Position numbers and translations under genes: made by a program. A DNA stretch of 64,000 nt from NCBI RefSeq assembly GCF_003952185.1, contig NZ_RXFS01000003.1:310001-374000 (forward strand), written 5' to 3'. Of the stretch, positions 15,890 to 25,250 are shown one piece after another. Under the pieces are notes generated by a model. The model was not told where the DNA came from. It made no database searches and saw only the letters and a program-made list of their open reading frames with translations. The DNA comes from Variovorax sp. 679. GTDB lineage: Bacteria > Pseudomonadota > Gammaproteobacteria > Burkholderiales > Burkholderiaceae_C. How positions within the stretch are numbered: position 1 is the first letter of the stretch; every line of letters begins with the position of its first letter.

Positions 15890-17583
15890 GCGCCCCTCTC
15901 TGGTCGCGCGGCGAGCCGGTCACCGACTGGGACGTGCTCGACCAGGGCCCGGGCGAAAGCACGGCGCTGGGCCGGCTCTGGCGCGGCTTCATGGGCGCGC
16001 GCTGCTTCGTCGCACTGGTGCTGATGCTGCTGCAGGGCGTGGCCTTCGCGATCGGCCAGACGATGCAGCCGATCGCCATCGGCATCTCCGCGCTCTATCT
16101 GGGCGCGACCTGGCTGGGCATGCGCTACACGCGCTTCCATCCGCCGATCCGCGGCTTCGCGACGCTGTGGCTGCTGACCATCGGCGTCGACCTGGCTGCC
16201 TTCACCGCCTTGCAGGTGCTGCAGGGCGGCAACGTCAACTACACGCCGCTGTTCGCGCTGCCTGTGCTCATGAGCGCGGTGCTGGGCACCATGCTCGTGA
16301 GCCTGGGCACCTCCGCCACCGTCACGCTGCTGCTGCTGGCCGACGCGGGCTGGCACTGGCTGCAGCAGTCGGGCGATTCATCGCCGCGATTCGTGCAGGC
16401 GGCGCTCACCGGCACCGGCTTCTTCGTGGTGGCGCTGCTCGCTCACGAAATGGCCCGCCGGCTGGCGCGCGAGGAAGCCGTGGCGCAGCGCAGCCGCAGC
16501 AGCGCGCAGATGCAGGCGCAGGTCAACGACCTGGTGATCGAAACGCTGAGCGAGGGCGTGCTGGTGATCGACGCCGAAGGACTGGTACACGCGGCCAACC
16601 CGGCGGCCGACGCCATCCTCGGCCAGGGCCTGGCGAAACTGACCCTGCCGTTCCCGCTGCATGCCCAGCCCGCATGGCACGCGCTGGCCGCGCTGGCGCG
16701 CCAGACCTTCGCGCGGCGGGCGCCGCAGTCGGAAGAGATCCCGGTGGCGCAGGCGCGCGGCGCGGCACGCGAGGTGCGCGTGCGCACGCGGCTCACGCCC
16801 ACCAGCGAGAAGCGCGCGGACAGCCTGTGCGTGATGTTCCTGCAGGACCTGCGCGAACTCGAGGCCCGCATCCGCACCGAGAAGCTGGCTGCCATGGGCC
16901 GCATGTCGGCGGCCGTTGCCCACGAAATCCGCAATCCGCTGGCCGCCATCACGCAGGCCAGCGCGCTGCTCAACGAAGACCTGACCGACCCCGCGCACCG
17001 CAAGCTCACGAGCATGGTGCAGCACAACGCGCAGCGGCTCGCGCGCATCGTGGACGACGTGCTCGATGTCTCACGCGCCCGCCAGCAACGCGTGCTGTCG
17101 CTGGGCGAGCAACTGGTGCTCGACCCCGCGGTGCAGGTGCTGGCCGAGGAATGGGTACGCCAGACCCAGCGCAAGGGCGTGCTGGTGTCGCTCGATGCGC
17201 CGAGCTGCGACGTGCGCTTCGACGCCGAGCATCTGCGCCGCCTGATCGTGAATCTGCTGGACAACGCCTCGCGCTACGCCGGCAAGCGCGAAGGCTCGAT
17301 CCAGGTGCTGACCGCGCAGCAGCGCGGCGGTACCAACCGCCCCAGCCTGATGGTGTGGAGCGACGGCGCGCCGCTGGAGCCGGCGGTGCAGCGGCACCTG
17401 TTCGAGCCATTCTTCTCTTCCGAAAGCCGCTCCAGCGGGCTCGGCCTGTTCCTGTGCCGCGAGCTGTGCCGGCGGCACGGCGCCACCATCGGCTACGAAC
17501 GGCGCGCGCTGGTGCCGGGCGGGCCCGAGGGCAACGAATTCTTCGTCAGCTTTGCCGCCAGCGAAAACCGGCTGACACAATAA
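15886..17583 (+). CDS. pilS: Sensor histidine kinase PilS
   Basis: PilS is the membrane sensor kinase of the type IV pilus regulatory pair. The 565-residue product has about six transmembrane helices in the first 190 residues with almost no periplasmic loops, as in PilS. A PAS-like region follows (about 220-330), then the HisKA box with the phospho-accepting histidine in AVAHEIRNPL, the N box NLLDNASRYA, and the G boxes WSDGAPL and SSGLGLFL. It overlaps the PP0621-like gene by 4 bp and is followed 5 bp later by pilR. In other bacteria PilS senses pilin in the membrane and tunes pilA transcription; no pilin gene lies in the window. Confidence 0.93.
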   Translation: MSAPLWSRGEPVTDWDVLDQGPGESTALGRLWRGFMGARCFVALVLMLLQGVAFAIGQTMQPIAIGISALYLGATWLGMRYTRFHPPIRGFATLWLLTIGVDLAAFTALQVLQGGNVNYTPLFALPVLMSAVLGTMLVSLGTSATVTLLLLADAGWHWLQQSGDSSPRFVQAALTGTGFFVVALLAHEMARRLAREEAVAQRSRSSAQMQAQVNDLVIETLSEGVLVIDAEGLVHAANPAADAILGQGLAKLTLPFPLHAQPAWHALAALARQTFARRAPQSEEIPVAQARGAAREVRVRTRLTPTSEKRADSLCVMFLQDLRELEARIRTEKLAAMGRMSAAVAHEIRNPLAAITQASALLNEDLTDPAHRKLTSMVQHNAQRLARIVDDVLDVSRARQQRVLSLGEQLVLDPAVQVLAEEWVRQTQRKGVLVSLDAPSCDVRFDAEHLRRLIVNLLDNASRYAGKREGSIQVLTAQQRGGTNRPSLMVWSDGAPLEPAVQRHLFEPFFSSESRSSGLGLFLCRELCRRHGATIGYERRALVPGGPEGNEFFVSFAASENRLTQ

Positions 17584-17588
17584 CGCCC

Positions 17589-19151
17589 GTGAGCAACTCC
17601 ACCCCTTCCACCCAGCGGCCGGCGCAGATCCTGGTCATCGACGACGAGCCGGACCTGCGCACGCTCTACGAGCTGACGCTGCTGCGCGAGGGCTATCGCG
17701 TCGAGGCCGCGGGCAGCGTGTCGGAAGCCTGGCAGCACCTGGAAGCCGGCCGCTTCGACGCAGTGATCACCGACATGCGGCTGCCCGACGGGCAGGGCAT
17801 GGAGATCATCCACCGCATCCAGAAAGACCAGCGCAGCGAGCGCTGCGTGGTGATGACCGCCTACGGCTCGGCCGAGAACGCGGTCGAGGCGCTGAAGGCA
17901 GGTGCCTTCGACTACCTCACGAAACCGGTCGACCTGAAGCAGTTCCGCGCGGTGGTGGCTTCGGCCGTGCAGGCGCGGCTGGCACCGCAACCGGTGGTGG
18001 CCAAGGCCGTGCAGGCGGCGCCCGCGAGCACCGCAAACGAAGCGGCAGCGGTCACGTCCGGCACCGGCATCGCCGCGCTCGACCGCCTCGTGGGCGAATC
18101 GGAGCCGATGCGGCTCGTCAAGTCGCGCATCGCCAAGGTGGCACGTGGCATGGCGCCGGTGCTGGTGCGCGGCGAATCGGGCACCGGCAAGGAACTGGTC
18201 GCGCGCGCGGTGCATGCGTGCAGCCAGCGCAGCGAGGGCCCCTTCGTCGCGGTGAACTGCGGCGCGATTCCCGAGAACCTGCTCGAGGCTGAATTCTTCG
18301 GCGCGAAGAAGGGTTCGTACACCGGCTCGTCGCAGGACCGCGACGGCTACTTCCAGGCAGCGCGCGGCGGCACGCTGTTTCTCGACGAGATCGGCGACCT
18401 GCCGCTGGCCATGCAGTCGAAGCTGCTGCGCGCGATCCAGGAGCGCAGCGTGCGCTCCATCGGCTCGACGCAGGAAGACGCCGTCGACGTGCGCATCGTG
18501 AGCGCCACCCATAAGGACCTTCACGCCGAAGTGCAGGCCGGCCGCTTCCGGCAAGACCTTTTCTACCGCCTCAACGTGATCGAGATCGCGGTGCCCGCGC
18601 TGCGCGACCGCCGCGAAGACCTGCCGGCGCTGTGCAGCGCGCTGCTCTCGCGCATCGCACAGGACGGAGGGCTGCCGGTGCCGCACCTGTCCGACGATCT
18701 GCTGCGCCGCCTCGCGCAGCATCCGCTGAACGGCAACGTGCGCGAGCTCGAGAACCTGCTGCACCGCGCGGTGGCGCTGAACGACGGCGACGAGTTGCAC
18801 CTCGATCTGATGGGCGGCTTCACCGCCGCGGCCGAAGCGGCGGCGTCCGCGCCGGCTCCGCTCTCTTCCGCCGCCGATGCGCCTGTCGTTTCCGCGGTTC
18901 CGCCTCCGAGCGCCGCGCCGGCCGCCCCCCTCAAGCCAGCGCCCCCGCCGCTGCCCTCCGACCTGCAGGCCTACCTCGACCAGCAGGAGCGCGAAATCCT
19001 CGTGCGCGCGCTGCACGAGAGCGGCTTCAACCGCACCGCGGCCGCCGCGCGGCTCGGCATGAGCCTGCGCCAGATCCGCTATCGCATCGCGCGCCTGGGC
19101 ATCACCACGCCCAACGGCGACGATGGCCCGAGCAGCCATGCCGACGACTGA
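17589..19151 (+). CDS. pilR: Sigma-54-dependent response regulator PilR
   Basis: This 520-residue activator has a receiver domain with phospho-acceptor D62, an AAA+ domain (Walker A GESGTGKE, Walker B TLFLDEIGDL), and a C-terminal Fis-type helix-turn-helix (FNRTAAAARLGMSLRQIRYRI). A Pro/Ala-rich linker of about 50 residues separates the AAA+ domain from the DNA-binding domain. The sigma-54 contact loop reads GSYTGS, a variant of GAFTGA; the Phe-to-Tyr change occurs naturally in some activators. The start is GTG at 17589, 5 bp after pilS. The family activates pilA. Its end overlaps ampD by 14 bp. Confidence 0.94.
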   Translation: MSNSTPSTQRPAQILVIDDEPDLRTLYELTLLREGYRVEAAGSVSEAWQHLEAGRFDAVITDMRLPDGQGMEIIHRIQKDQRSERCVVMTAYGSAENAVEALKAGAFDYLTKPVDLKQFRAVVASAVQARLAPQPVVAKAVQAAPASTANEAAAVTSGTGIAALDRLVGESEPMRLVKSRIAKVARGMAPVLVRGESGTGKELVARAVHACSQRSEGPFVAVNCGAIPENLLEAEFFGAKKGSYTGSSQDRDGYFQAARGGTLFLDEIGDLPLAMQSKLLRAIQERSVRSIGSTQEDAVDVRIVSATHKDLHAEVQAGRFRQDLFYRLNVIEIAVPALRDRREDLPALCSALLSRIAQDGGLPVPHLSDDLLRRLAQHPLNGNVRELENLLHRAVALNDGDELHLDLMGGFTAAAEAAASAPAPLSSAADAPVVSAVPPPSAAPAAPLKPAPPPLPSDLQAYLDQQEREILVRALHESGFNRTAAAARLGMSLRQIRYRIARLGITTPNGDDGPSSHADD

Positions 19152-19737
19152 AGCTGCCGGCGACGGGCTCTGGCAAGGCGGCTGGTATCGCTTCGCGAAG
19201 GCGCTGCGCTCGCCCAACTTCGGTCCCCGCCCGGAAGGCGCACGGATCGACCTCGTCGTGCTGCACTCGATCAGCCTGCCGCCCGGCGAATATGGTGGCG
19301 ACTCGGTGCAGCGGCTCTTCACCAACCAGCTCGACTGGGACGCGCACCCCTACTTCCAGTCGATCCGCGGCCTCGAGGTGTCTTCGCATTTCTACGTGCG
19401 GCGCAACGGCGAGCTCTGGCAGTTCGTGAGCTGCGACGACCGCGCCTGGCATGCGGGCGTGTCGTCCTGGCGCGGCCGCGGCAACTGCAACGACGACTCC
19501 ATCGGCATCGAGCTCGAGGGCCTCGAAGGACAGCGCTTCGAGGAGCCGCAATACGAGACGCTCGCAAGCCTGTGCGCCGCCATCGCGCAGCACTTTCCGG
19601 TCGAGCACATCGCGGGCCACGAGCACATCGCACCGGGCCGCAAGCAGGACCCGGGCGCGGGTTTCGACTGGCGCCTGCTGCGCGAACAACTGGGCTGGAA
19701 TCCACAGATGTTTCCTGAGCAGGTGAGGCAGCGCTAA
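19138..19737 (+). CDS. ampD: 1,6-anhydro-N-acetylmuramyl-L-alanine amidase AmpD
   Basis: AmpD is a cytosolic zinc amidase that cleaves the lactyl-amide bond of anhydro-muropeptides during peptidoglycan recycling. The 199-residue product is an N-acetylmuramoyl-L-alanine amidase domain. Zinc ligands are H43 (VVLHSIS), a second His in AGHEHIAPGRK and the Asp in KQDPGAGFDW. SHFYVRRNGELWQFV and GIELEGLEG are typical AmpD text. The start at 19138 is preferred over an ATG 15 bp upstream because both overlap pilR and the downstream one gives the shorter overlap. With mpl (31857) it provides two steps of muropeptide recycling in one window; no ampR or beta-lactamase is nearby. Confidence 0.95.
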   Translation: MPTTEAAGDGLWQGGWYRFAKALRSPNFGPRPEGARIDLVVLHSISLPPGEYGGDSVQRLFTNQLDWDAHPYFQSIRGLEVSSHFYVRRNGELWQFVSCDDRAWHAGVSSWRGRGNCNDDSIGIELEGLEGQRFEEPQYETLASLCAAIAQHFPVEHIAGHEHIAPGRKQDPGAGFDWRLLREQLGWNPQMFPEQVRQR

Positions 19738-19957
19738 TTTTTTCAATCGCGCGGCGCCCCGCGATGCGCCGCTCTTGCGGCGCAGCAATGCGAAAATGCC
19801 GGCTGCGCGATGTAGCAACCATGCGCCTTGCAGGCCCAAATCGCCTTGCAAGCCACGCCCCATGCGGGTTGCGTGACCATAGGCCAGTATTTACGGGGCA
19901 TCTTCGCCCGCAGCCTATTGCGGAAGTAATACCGGCAATCCTTGTATCTATTGGAAA
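19738..19957. other. Intergenic segment between ampD and the nrdA control region
   Basis: No convincing gene. It contains a 7-bp hairpin (GCGCCGC-TCTT-GCGGCGC, 19766-19783) that lacks a T tail but lies 29 bp after ampD and could act as a weak 3' end. The rest is unremarkable and leads into the nrdA promoter. Confidence 0.5.
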
Positions 19958-19973
19958 ACGCTACATCTAGTGG
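19958..19973. promoter_or_regulatory. NrdR box 1 upstream of nrdA
   Basis: The core CTACATCTAG (19961-19970) resembles the partly palindromic NrdR box (ACAC-W-A-T-A-T-W-GTGT type). A second box lies 32 bp downstream, about three helical turns, the spacing NrdR needs for cooperative binding. Confidence 0.6.
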
Positions 19974-19988
19974 GTTGTACGCCCCATG

Positions 19989-20005
19989 CACCCTAGATAT
20001 AGTGT
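19989..20005. promoter_or_regulatory. NrdR box 2 upstream of nrdA
   Basis: The core CTAGATATAG followed by TGT (19993-20005) reads ACACTATATCTAG on the other strand, close to the NrdR consensus. Box centres are 32 bp apart. The pair overlaps a possible promoter (TTGGAA at 19951, TTGTAC at 19975, 18-bp spacer), as expected for repression by ATP/dATP-loaded NrdR. Confidence 0.65.
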
Positions 20006-20087
20006 CCTCCGTCCGGTCACACACACCGACGCGGTGCCCGGCCCAGGCGCCGCCATCCAACAAGAATTGCCAACCGAGAGGAAGCGA

Positions 20088-23006
20088 ATGCAAACAGCTC
20101 TGAACCCCCAATCGACCCCGCGTGCCGTTCCCTCGACGCCACCGCAACAGCAGCGAGACACTGCTGGCTCCCCCTCCGGCCAGAACCTGGCCCACTACCA
20201 GATCATCCGCCGCAACGGCGCCGTCGTTCCCTTCGAGCCGAACAAGATCGCCATCGCGATGATGAAGGCCTTCCTGGCAGTGCACGGCACCCAGGGCGCG
20301 GCCTCGGCCAGCGTGCGCGAAACGGTGGACGTGCTCACGCAGGGCGTGATCCGCGCGCTGGTGCGCTCGCGTCCGGGCGGCGGCACCTTCCACATCGAGG
20401 ACGTGCAGGACCAGGTCGAGCTCGGCCTGATGCGCGGCGGCCATCATGAAATTGCCCGCGCCTACGTGCTGTATCGCGAACGCCGCACGCAGGAGCGTTC
20501 GAAGCAGGGCGAGCAGGAAGTGCCGGCCACCCCCGCGCTGCACGTGCTGGACAACGGCGAGCTGGTCGCACTCGACCTGAACGAACTCAAGGGCCTGATC
20601 GAGTCGGCCTGCACGGGCCTGGGTGACAGCATCACGGCCGCGCCCATCGTCGCCGAGACGATGCGCAACCTGTACGACGGCGTGCCGCTCGACGAGGTCT
20701 ACAAGGCCTCGATCCTGGCGGCCCGCACGCTGATCGAGAAAGACCCCGACTACACCTTCGCCACCGCGCGCCTGCTGCTGCACACGATCTTCAAGGAGAT
20801 CATCGGCCGTGAAGTGATGCCCGCCGAGCGCGCCACCGCCTATGCCGACTACTTCCCGCAGTTCATCAAGAAGGGCGTGGACAACGACCTGCTCGACGAG
20901 AAGCTGCTGCAGTACGACCTGCCCCGCCTGGGCGCGGCGCTGAAGGCCGAACGCGACAACCAGTTCGACTACCTCGGCCTGCAGACCCTGTACGACCGCT
21001 ACTTCCTGCACGTGCGCAAGACCCGCATCGAGCTGCCGCAGGCTTTCTTCATGCGCGTGGCCATGGGCCTGTCGCTCAATGAAATCGACCGCGAAGCCCG
21101 CGCCATCGAGTTCTACGAAGTGCTGTCGTCGTTCGACTTCATGTCGAGCACGCCCACCCTGTTCAACGCCGGCACGCTGCGCTCGCAGCTGTCGAGCTGC
21201 TACCTGACCACCGTGCCCGACGACCTGGACGGCATCTACGAGTCGATCAAGGAAAACGCGCTGCTGTCGAAGTTCGCCGGCGGCCTGGGCAACGACTGGA
21301 CCCGCGTTCGCGCGCTGGGCAGCCACATCAAGGGCACCAACGGCGAATCGCAGGGCGTGGTGCCGTTCCTGAAGGTGGTGAACGACACGGCCGTGGCCGT
21401 GAACCAGGGCGGCAAGCGCAAGGGCGCCGTCTGCACGTACCTGGAAACCTGGCACCTCGACATCGAGGAGTTCCTGGAGCTGCGCAAGAACACCGGCGAC
21501 GACCGCCGCCGCACGCACGACATGAACACCGCCAACTGGATCCCCGACCTGTTCATGCGCCGCGTGATGGAAAAGGGCACCTGGACGCTGTTCTCGCCTT
21601 CCAACGTGCCCGACCTGCACGACCTGTTCGGCGCCGACTTCGAGAAGGCCTACGTCGCCTATGAAGAGAAGGCCGCCCGCGGCGAGATCAAGCCCGCGCG
21701 CACCATCCAGGCGACCGACCTGTGGCGCAAGATGCTCACGATGCTGTTCGAGACCGGCCACCCCTGGATCACGTTCAAGGACGCCTGCAACGTGCGCTCG
21801 CCGCAGCAGCACGCCGGCGTGGTGCACTCGTCGAACCTGTGCACCGAGATCACGCTGAACACCAGCGACACCGAAACCGCCGTCTGCAACCTGGGTTCCG
21901 TGAACCTGCTGCAGCATCTGAAGGACGGCAAGGTCGACCAGGAAAAGCTGAAGAAGACGATCTCCACGGCAATGCGCATGCTCGACAACGTGATCGACAT
22001 CAACTACTACGCCGTGAAGAAGGCGCGCGACTCGAACCTGCGCCACCGTCCGGTCGGCCTGGGCCTGATGGGCTTCCAGGACGCGCTGTACGAACTGCGC
22101 ATTCCCTACGCCTCGCAGGAAGCCGTGCAGTTCGCCGACGAGTCGATGGAAGCCATCTGCTACCACGCCTACTGGGCCTCGACCGAACTGGCCAAGGAAC
22201 GCGGCAAGTATTCGAGCTACAAGGGCTCGCTGTGGGACAAGGGCATCCTGCCGATCGACTCGCTCGACCTGCTCGAGAAGGCTCGCGGCGGCTATGTCGA
22301 AGTCGACCGCACGGCCACCCTCGACTGGGACGCGCTGCGCTCGAAGATCAAGTCCGACGGCATGCGCAATTCGAACTGCGTGGCCATCGCCCCGACCGCG
22401 ACCATCTCGAACATCATCGGCGTGGACGCCTCGATCGAGCCTTGCTTCGGCAATCTCTCGGTCAAGTCGAACCTGTCGGGCGAATTCACCGTGATCAACC
22501 ACTACCTGGTGCGCGACCTGAAGCGCCTGGGCCTGTGGGACGACGTGATGGTGATGGACCTGAAGCACTTCGACGGCTCGCTGCGCCCCATCGACCGCGT
22601 GCCGCAGGACGTGAAGGCGCTCTACGCCACCGCGTTCGAGATCGAGACCACCTGGCTGGTGGAAGCCGCCGCGCGTCGCCAGAAGTGGATCGACCAGGCG
22701 CAGTCGCTGAACATCTACATGGCCGGCGCATCGGGCAAGAAGCTCGACGACACGTACAAGCTCGCATGGCTGCGCGGCCTGAAGACGACTTACTACCTGC
22801 GTACGCAGAGCGCGACGCACGCCGAGAAGTCGACGGTGCAATCGGGCCGACTGAATGCGGTGTCGTCGGGCAACAGCGAAGCGCCCTCGGGCATGAGCGC
22901 ACTCGAAGCAGCAGCGGCTGCAGCAAAGGCGCAGATGAGCGCGATTCCCGCCACCGACATCGCGTTCTGCGGCGTGGACGATCCGACCTGCGAAGCGTGC
23001 CAATAA
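20088..23006 (+). CDS. nrdA: Class Ia ribonucleoside-diphosphate reductase, alpha subunit NrdA
   Basis: NrdA reduces ribonucleoside diphosphates to deoxy forms using a radical delivered by NrdB. The 972-residue product has a Pro/Gln-rich N-terminal tail of about 40 residues. An ATP-cone (YQIIRRNGAVVPFEPNKI) for allosteric control by ATP/dATP follows, then the ten-stranded barrel with the catalytic-cysteine region (SNLCTEI, TAVCNLGSVNL). The C-terminus ends in a flexible redox-active CxxC tail (DPTCEACQ). The start at 20088 is chosen because GAGAGGAAG precedes it at good distance; a frame opening at 19986 would overlap the NrdR boxes. Two NrdR boxes lie upstream. nrdB follows after 193 bp. Confidence 0.96.
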   Translation: MQTALNPQSTPRAVPSTPPQQQRDTAGSPSGQNLAHYQIIRRNGAVVPFEPNKIAIAMMKAFLAVHGTQGAASASVRETVDVLTQGVIRALVRSRPGGGTFHIEDVQDQVELGLMRGGHHEIARAYVLYRERRTQERSKQGEQEVPATPALHVLDNGELVALDLNELKGLIESACTGLGDSITAAPIVAETMRNLYDGVPLDEVYKASILAARTLIEKDPDYTFATARLLLHTIFKEIIGREVMPAERATAYADYFPQFIKKGVDNDLLDEKLLQYDLPRLGAALKAERDNQFDYLGLQTLYDRYFLHVRKTRIELPQAFFMRVAMGLSLNEIDREARAIEFYEVLSSFDFMSSTPTLFNAGTLRSQLSSCYLTTVPDDLDGIYESIKENALLSKFAGGLGNDWTRVRALGSHIKGTNGESQGVVPFLKVVNDTAVAVNQGGKRKGAVCTYLETWHLDIEEFLELRKNTGDDRRRTHDMNTANWIPDLFMRRVMEKGTWTLFSPSNVPDLHDLFGADFEKAYVAYEEKAARGEIKPARTIQATDLWRKMLTMLFETGHPWITFKDACNVRSPQQHAGVVHSSNLCTEITLNTSDTETAVCNLGSVNLLQHLKDGKVDQEKLKKTISTAMRMLDNVIDINYYAVKKARDSNLRHRPVGLGLMGFQDALYELRIPYASQEAVQFADESMEAICYHAYWASTELAKERGKYSSYKGSLWDKGILPIDSLDLLEKARGGYVEVDRTATLDWDALRSKIKSDGMRNSNCVAIAPTATISNIIGVDASIEPCFGNLSVKSNLSGEFTVINHYLVRDLKRLGLWDDVMVMDLKHFDGSLRPIDRVPQDVKALYATAFEIETTWLVEAAARRQKWIDQAQSLNIYMAGASGKKLDDTYKLAWLRGLKTTYYLRTQSATHAEKSTVQSGRLNAVSSGNSEAPSGMSALEAAAAAAKAQMSAIPATDIAFCGVDDPTCEACQ

Positions 23007-23026
23007 ACGCGTCGATGCTCGCGACA

Positions 23027-23089
23027 GTCAGTCAGTGAGGTGCATGCGAAAAATCGCGCGACGTTCATTCAATGAAGGCATTGACTGAC
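23027..23089. repeat. Inverted repeat in the nrdA-nrdB spacer
   Basis: GTCAGTCAGTG (23027-23037) pairs with CATTGACTGAC (23079-23089), one G-T position apart from perfect. A small inner palindrome, TTCATT-C-AATGAA, lies at 23064-23076. No T tail follows. It may form a processing or stability hairpin that sets NrdA/NrdB ratios; this is inference. Confidence 0.45.
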
Positions 23090-23199
23090 ATCACGCGATG
23101 CATGCGAGCAACATAACAACCACATAAATGGCGTGCGATGTGAACGAGCACTTTGCAACTCACATCGTTACTCCGATAATTTGAGCATTGGATTTTTCT

Positions 23200-24447
23200 A
23201 TGTTGACCTGGGACGAAGAAGTCAAGCCCTCCTTACCAAAGGATATGCAACAAGGTTTGCAGCACCACAACGCATCGACCAGCGGCTTGCCCGCAGGCCG
23301 TTCGGTGGACGCTCCGACTTCGTCGATCGCGCAACCCGCCCTCCGCACATTCAGCACGCTCGATGACGGCGCTGCAGTGCGTCCGGTTGCCGCAGCAGCA
23401 GCAACGCCTGCCGCCACCACCCAATCCACCCAGCGCGTCAAGGCTTCCGACAAGCGCATCATCAACGGCCAGACCGACGTCAACCAGCTGGTGCCGTTCA
23501 AGTACAAGTGGGCGTGGGAGAAGTACCTCGCCACCTGCGCCAACCACTGGATGCCGCAGGAAGTGAACATGACGCGCGACATCGCGCTCTGGAAAGACCC
23601 GAACGGCCTGACCGAAGACGAGCGCCGCATCGTCAAGCGCAACCTCGGCTTCTTCGTGACCGCCGACTCGCTGGCCGCCAACAACATCGTGCTGGGCACC
23701 TACCGCCACATCACGGCCCCCGAATGCCGCCAGTTCCTGCTGCGCCAGGCCTTCGAGGAAGCGATCCACACGCACGCGTACCAGTACATCGTCGAGTCGC
23801 TCGGCCTGGACGAGAGCGAGATCTTCAACGCCTACAACGAAGTGCCGTCGATCCGCGAGAAGGACCAGTTCCTGATCCCGTTCATCGACGCCATCAGCGA
23901 CCCCAACTTCAAGACCGGCACCCACGAGACCGACCAGACGCTGCTCAAGTCGCTCATCGTGTTCGCCTGCCTGATGGAAGGCCTGTTCTTCTACGTCGGC
24001 TTCACGCAGATCCTCGCGCTGGGCCGCCAGAACAAGATGACCGGCGCCGCCGAGCAGTACCAGTACATCCTGCGCGACGAGTCGATGCACTGCAATTTCG
24101 GCATCGACCTGATCAACCAGCTCAAGCTCGAGAACCCCGGCCTCTGGACGGCAGAGTTCAAGGCCGAGATCAAGGCGCTCTTCATGCGCGCCGTCGAGCT
24201 CGAATACAAATACGCCGAAGACACGATGCCACGTGGCGTGCTCGGCATGAACGCCTCCATGTTCAAGGGCTACCTGCGTTACATCGCCAACCGGCGTGCA
24301 CAGCAGATCGGCCTCGAAACGCTCTTCCCGAACGAAGAAAATCCGTTCCCCTGGATGAGCGAAATGATTGACCTGAAGAAAGAGCGCAACTTTTTCGAAA
24401 CCCGCGTGATCGAGTACCAGTCGGGTGGTGCGCTCTCCTGGGATTGA
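23200..24447 (+). CDS. nrdB: Class Ia ribonucleoside-diphosphate reductase, beta subunit NrdB
   Basis: NrdB holds the di-iron centre and tyrosyl radical used by NrdA. The 415-residue product has an N-terminal low-complexity tail of about 80 residues (Ala, Gln, Thr), then the ferritin-like core. Iron ligands fall in [12 protein letters not shown] and [12 protein letters not shown], and the radical Tyr region lies nearby. '[21 protein letters not shown]' is standard for the family. The ATG at 23200 gives MLTWDEEV; a TTG four codons upstream in frame is possible but less likely. The long disordered N-terminus is a lineage trait. Confidence 0.95.
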   Translation: MLTWDEEVKPSLPKDMQQGLQHHNASTSGLPAGRSVDAPTSSIAQPALRTFSTLDDGAAVRPVAAAAATPAATTQSTQRVKASDKRIINGQTDVNQLVPFKYKWAWEKYLATCANHWMPQEVNMTRDIALWKDPNGLTEDERRIVKRNLGFFVTADSLAANNIVLGTYRHITAPECRQFLLRQAFEEAIHTHAYQYIVESLGLDESEIFNAYNEVPSIREKDQFLIPFIDAISDPNFKTGTHETDQTLLKSLIVFACLMEGLFFYVGFTQILALGRQNKMTGAAEQYQYILRDESMHCNFGIDLINQLKLENPGLWTAEFKAEIKALFMRAVELEYKYAEDTMPRGVLGMNASMFKGYLRYIANRRAQQIGLETLFPNEENPFPWMSEMIDLKKERNFFETRVIEYQSGGALSWD

Positions 24448-24643
24448 ATCTTTCGACAAGAATTAATGAATTCAAGAATTGCCCTTGCCACCGATCGCGC
24501 CGAAGAGCGCGGCATGGACGAGGGCTCAGGTGTTCATGGTGCTGGAGCTCAGATTCCAACGCCATGAATCGCTTCACGCTACCCAACGTGCGTGGAGTGC
24601 TTCAATAGGTTGATTTTTTCAACTTGATCAAGGAGAAATAGAA

Positions 24644-25153
24644 ATGGCAACTGCAAAGAAAGCGCCGGCTAAGAAAGCCGCTGCAAAGAAGGCTCCGGCA
24701 AAGAAGGCTGTGGCCGCCAAGAAGGCTCCTGCCAAGAAGGTAGCCGCCAAGAAGGCACCGGCCAAGAAGGTCGCGGCCAAGAAGGCTCCTGCCAAGAAGG
24801 TAGCAGCGAAGAAGGCAGCACCGGCCAAGAAGGCCGCTGCCAAGAAGGCTCCGGCGAAGAAGGCCGTAGCGAAGAAGGCGCCTGCGAAGAAGGCTGCTGC
24901 CAAGAAGGCTCCGGCGAAGAAGGCCGCTGCCAAGAAGGCGCCTGCGAAGAAGGCTGCTGCCAAGAAGGCCCCTGCCAAAAAGGCTGCGGCCAAGAAAGCC
25001 GCGAAAAAGCCTGCTGCCAAAAAGCCTGCTGCGAAGAAGGCTCCCAAGGCCGCTGCCCCTGCCAAGGCTGCCGCCGTAGCGCCTGCCCCTGCGGCGCAAA
25101 CGACGCTGAATCCCCAGGCAGCATGGCCGTTCCCCACGGCCAGCAAGCCCTGA
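24644..25153 (+). CDS. Histone H1-like, lysine/alanine-rich DNA-binding protein
   Basis: The 169-residue protein consists almost entirely of repeated [16 protein letters not shown] units over residues 4-130, followed by an Ala/Pro-rich tail. It strongly resembles the C-terminal-domain-like bacterial H1 homologues found in Burkholderiales and Chlamydia, which condense DNA non-specifically. The gene has an excellent ribosome binding site (AAGGAG at 24630-24635, 8 bp before the ATG) and a strong terminator, indicating high expression. At the DNA level it is a mass of imperfect 12-30 bp repeats (GCCAAGAAGGCT variants), so length variation between strains by slippage is likely. No enzymatic domain. 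Confidence 0.9.
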   Translation: MATAKKAPAKKAAAKKAPAKKAVAAKKAPAKKVAAKKAPAKKVAAKKAPAKKVAAKKAAPAKKAAAKKAPAKKAVAKKAPAKKAAAKKAPAKKAAAKKAPAKKAAAKKAPAKKAAAKKAAKKPAAKKPAAKKAPKAAAPAKAAAVAPAPAAQTTLNPQAAWPFPTASKP

Positions 25154-25175
25154 GTTTCTCAGCGGCCTTGAAGGC

Positions 25176-25210
25176 AAAAAGCCCGACACCTCACGGTGTC
25201 GGGCTTTTTT
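25176..25210. terminator. Strong rho-independent terminator after the H1-like gene
   Basis: AAAAAGCCCGACACC (25176-25190), loop TCAC, then GGTGTCGGGCTTTTTT to 25210. The near-symmetric A and T runs make it usable from both strands, serving the H1-like gene (+) and the PfkB gene (-), which converge here. Confidence 0.93.
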
Positions 25211-25250
25211 CATTGCGTCGGCCCTGCCGACGCTTGCTCAACGAAGGAAC

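Noticed and set aside
19986..20087. A 34-residue N-terminal extension of NrdA
   Set aside because: It would begin inside the NrdR-box region; the ATG at 20088 has a strong Shine-Dalgarno sequence.
24644..25146. Tandem repeats in the histone H1-like gene considered as a CRISPR array or minisatellite
   Set aside because: The repeats are imperfect, in phase with codons and encode a lysine-rich protein; no spacers or cas genes are present.
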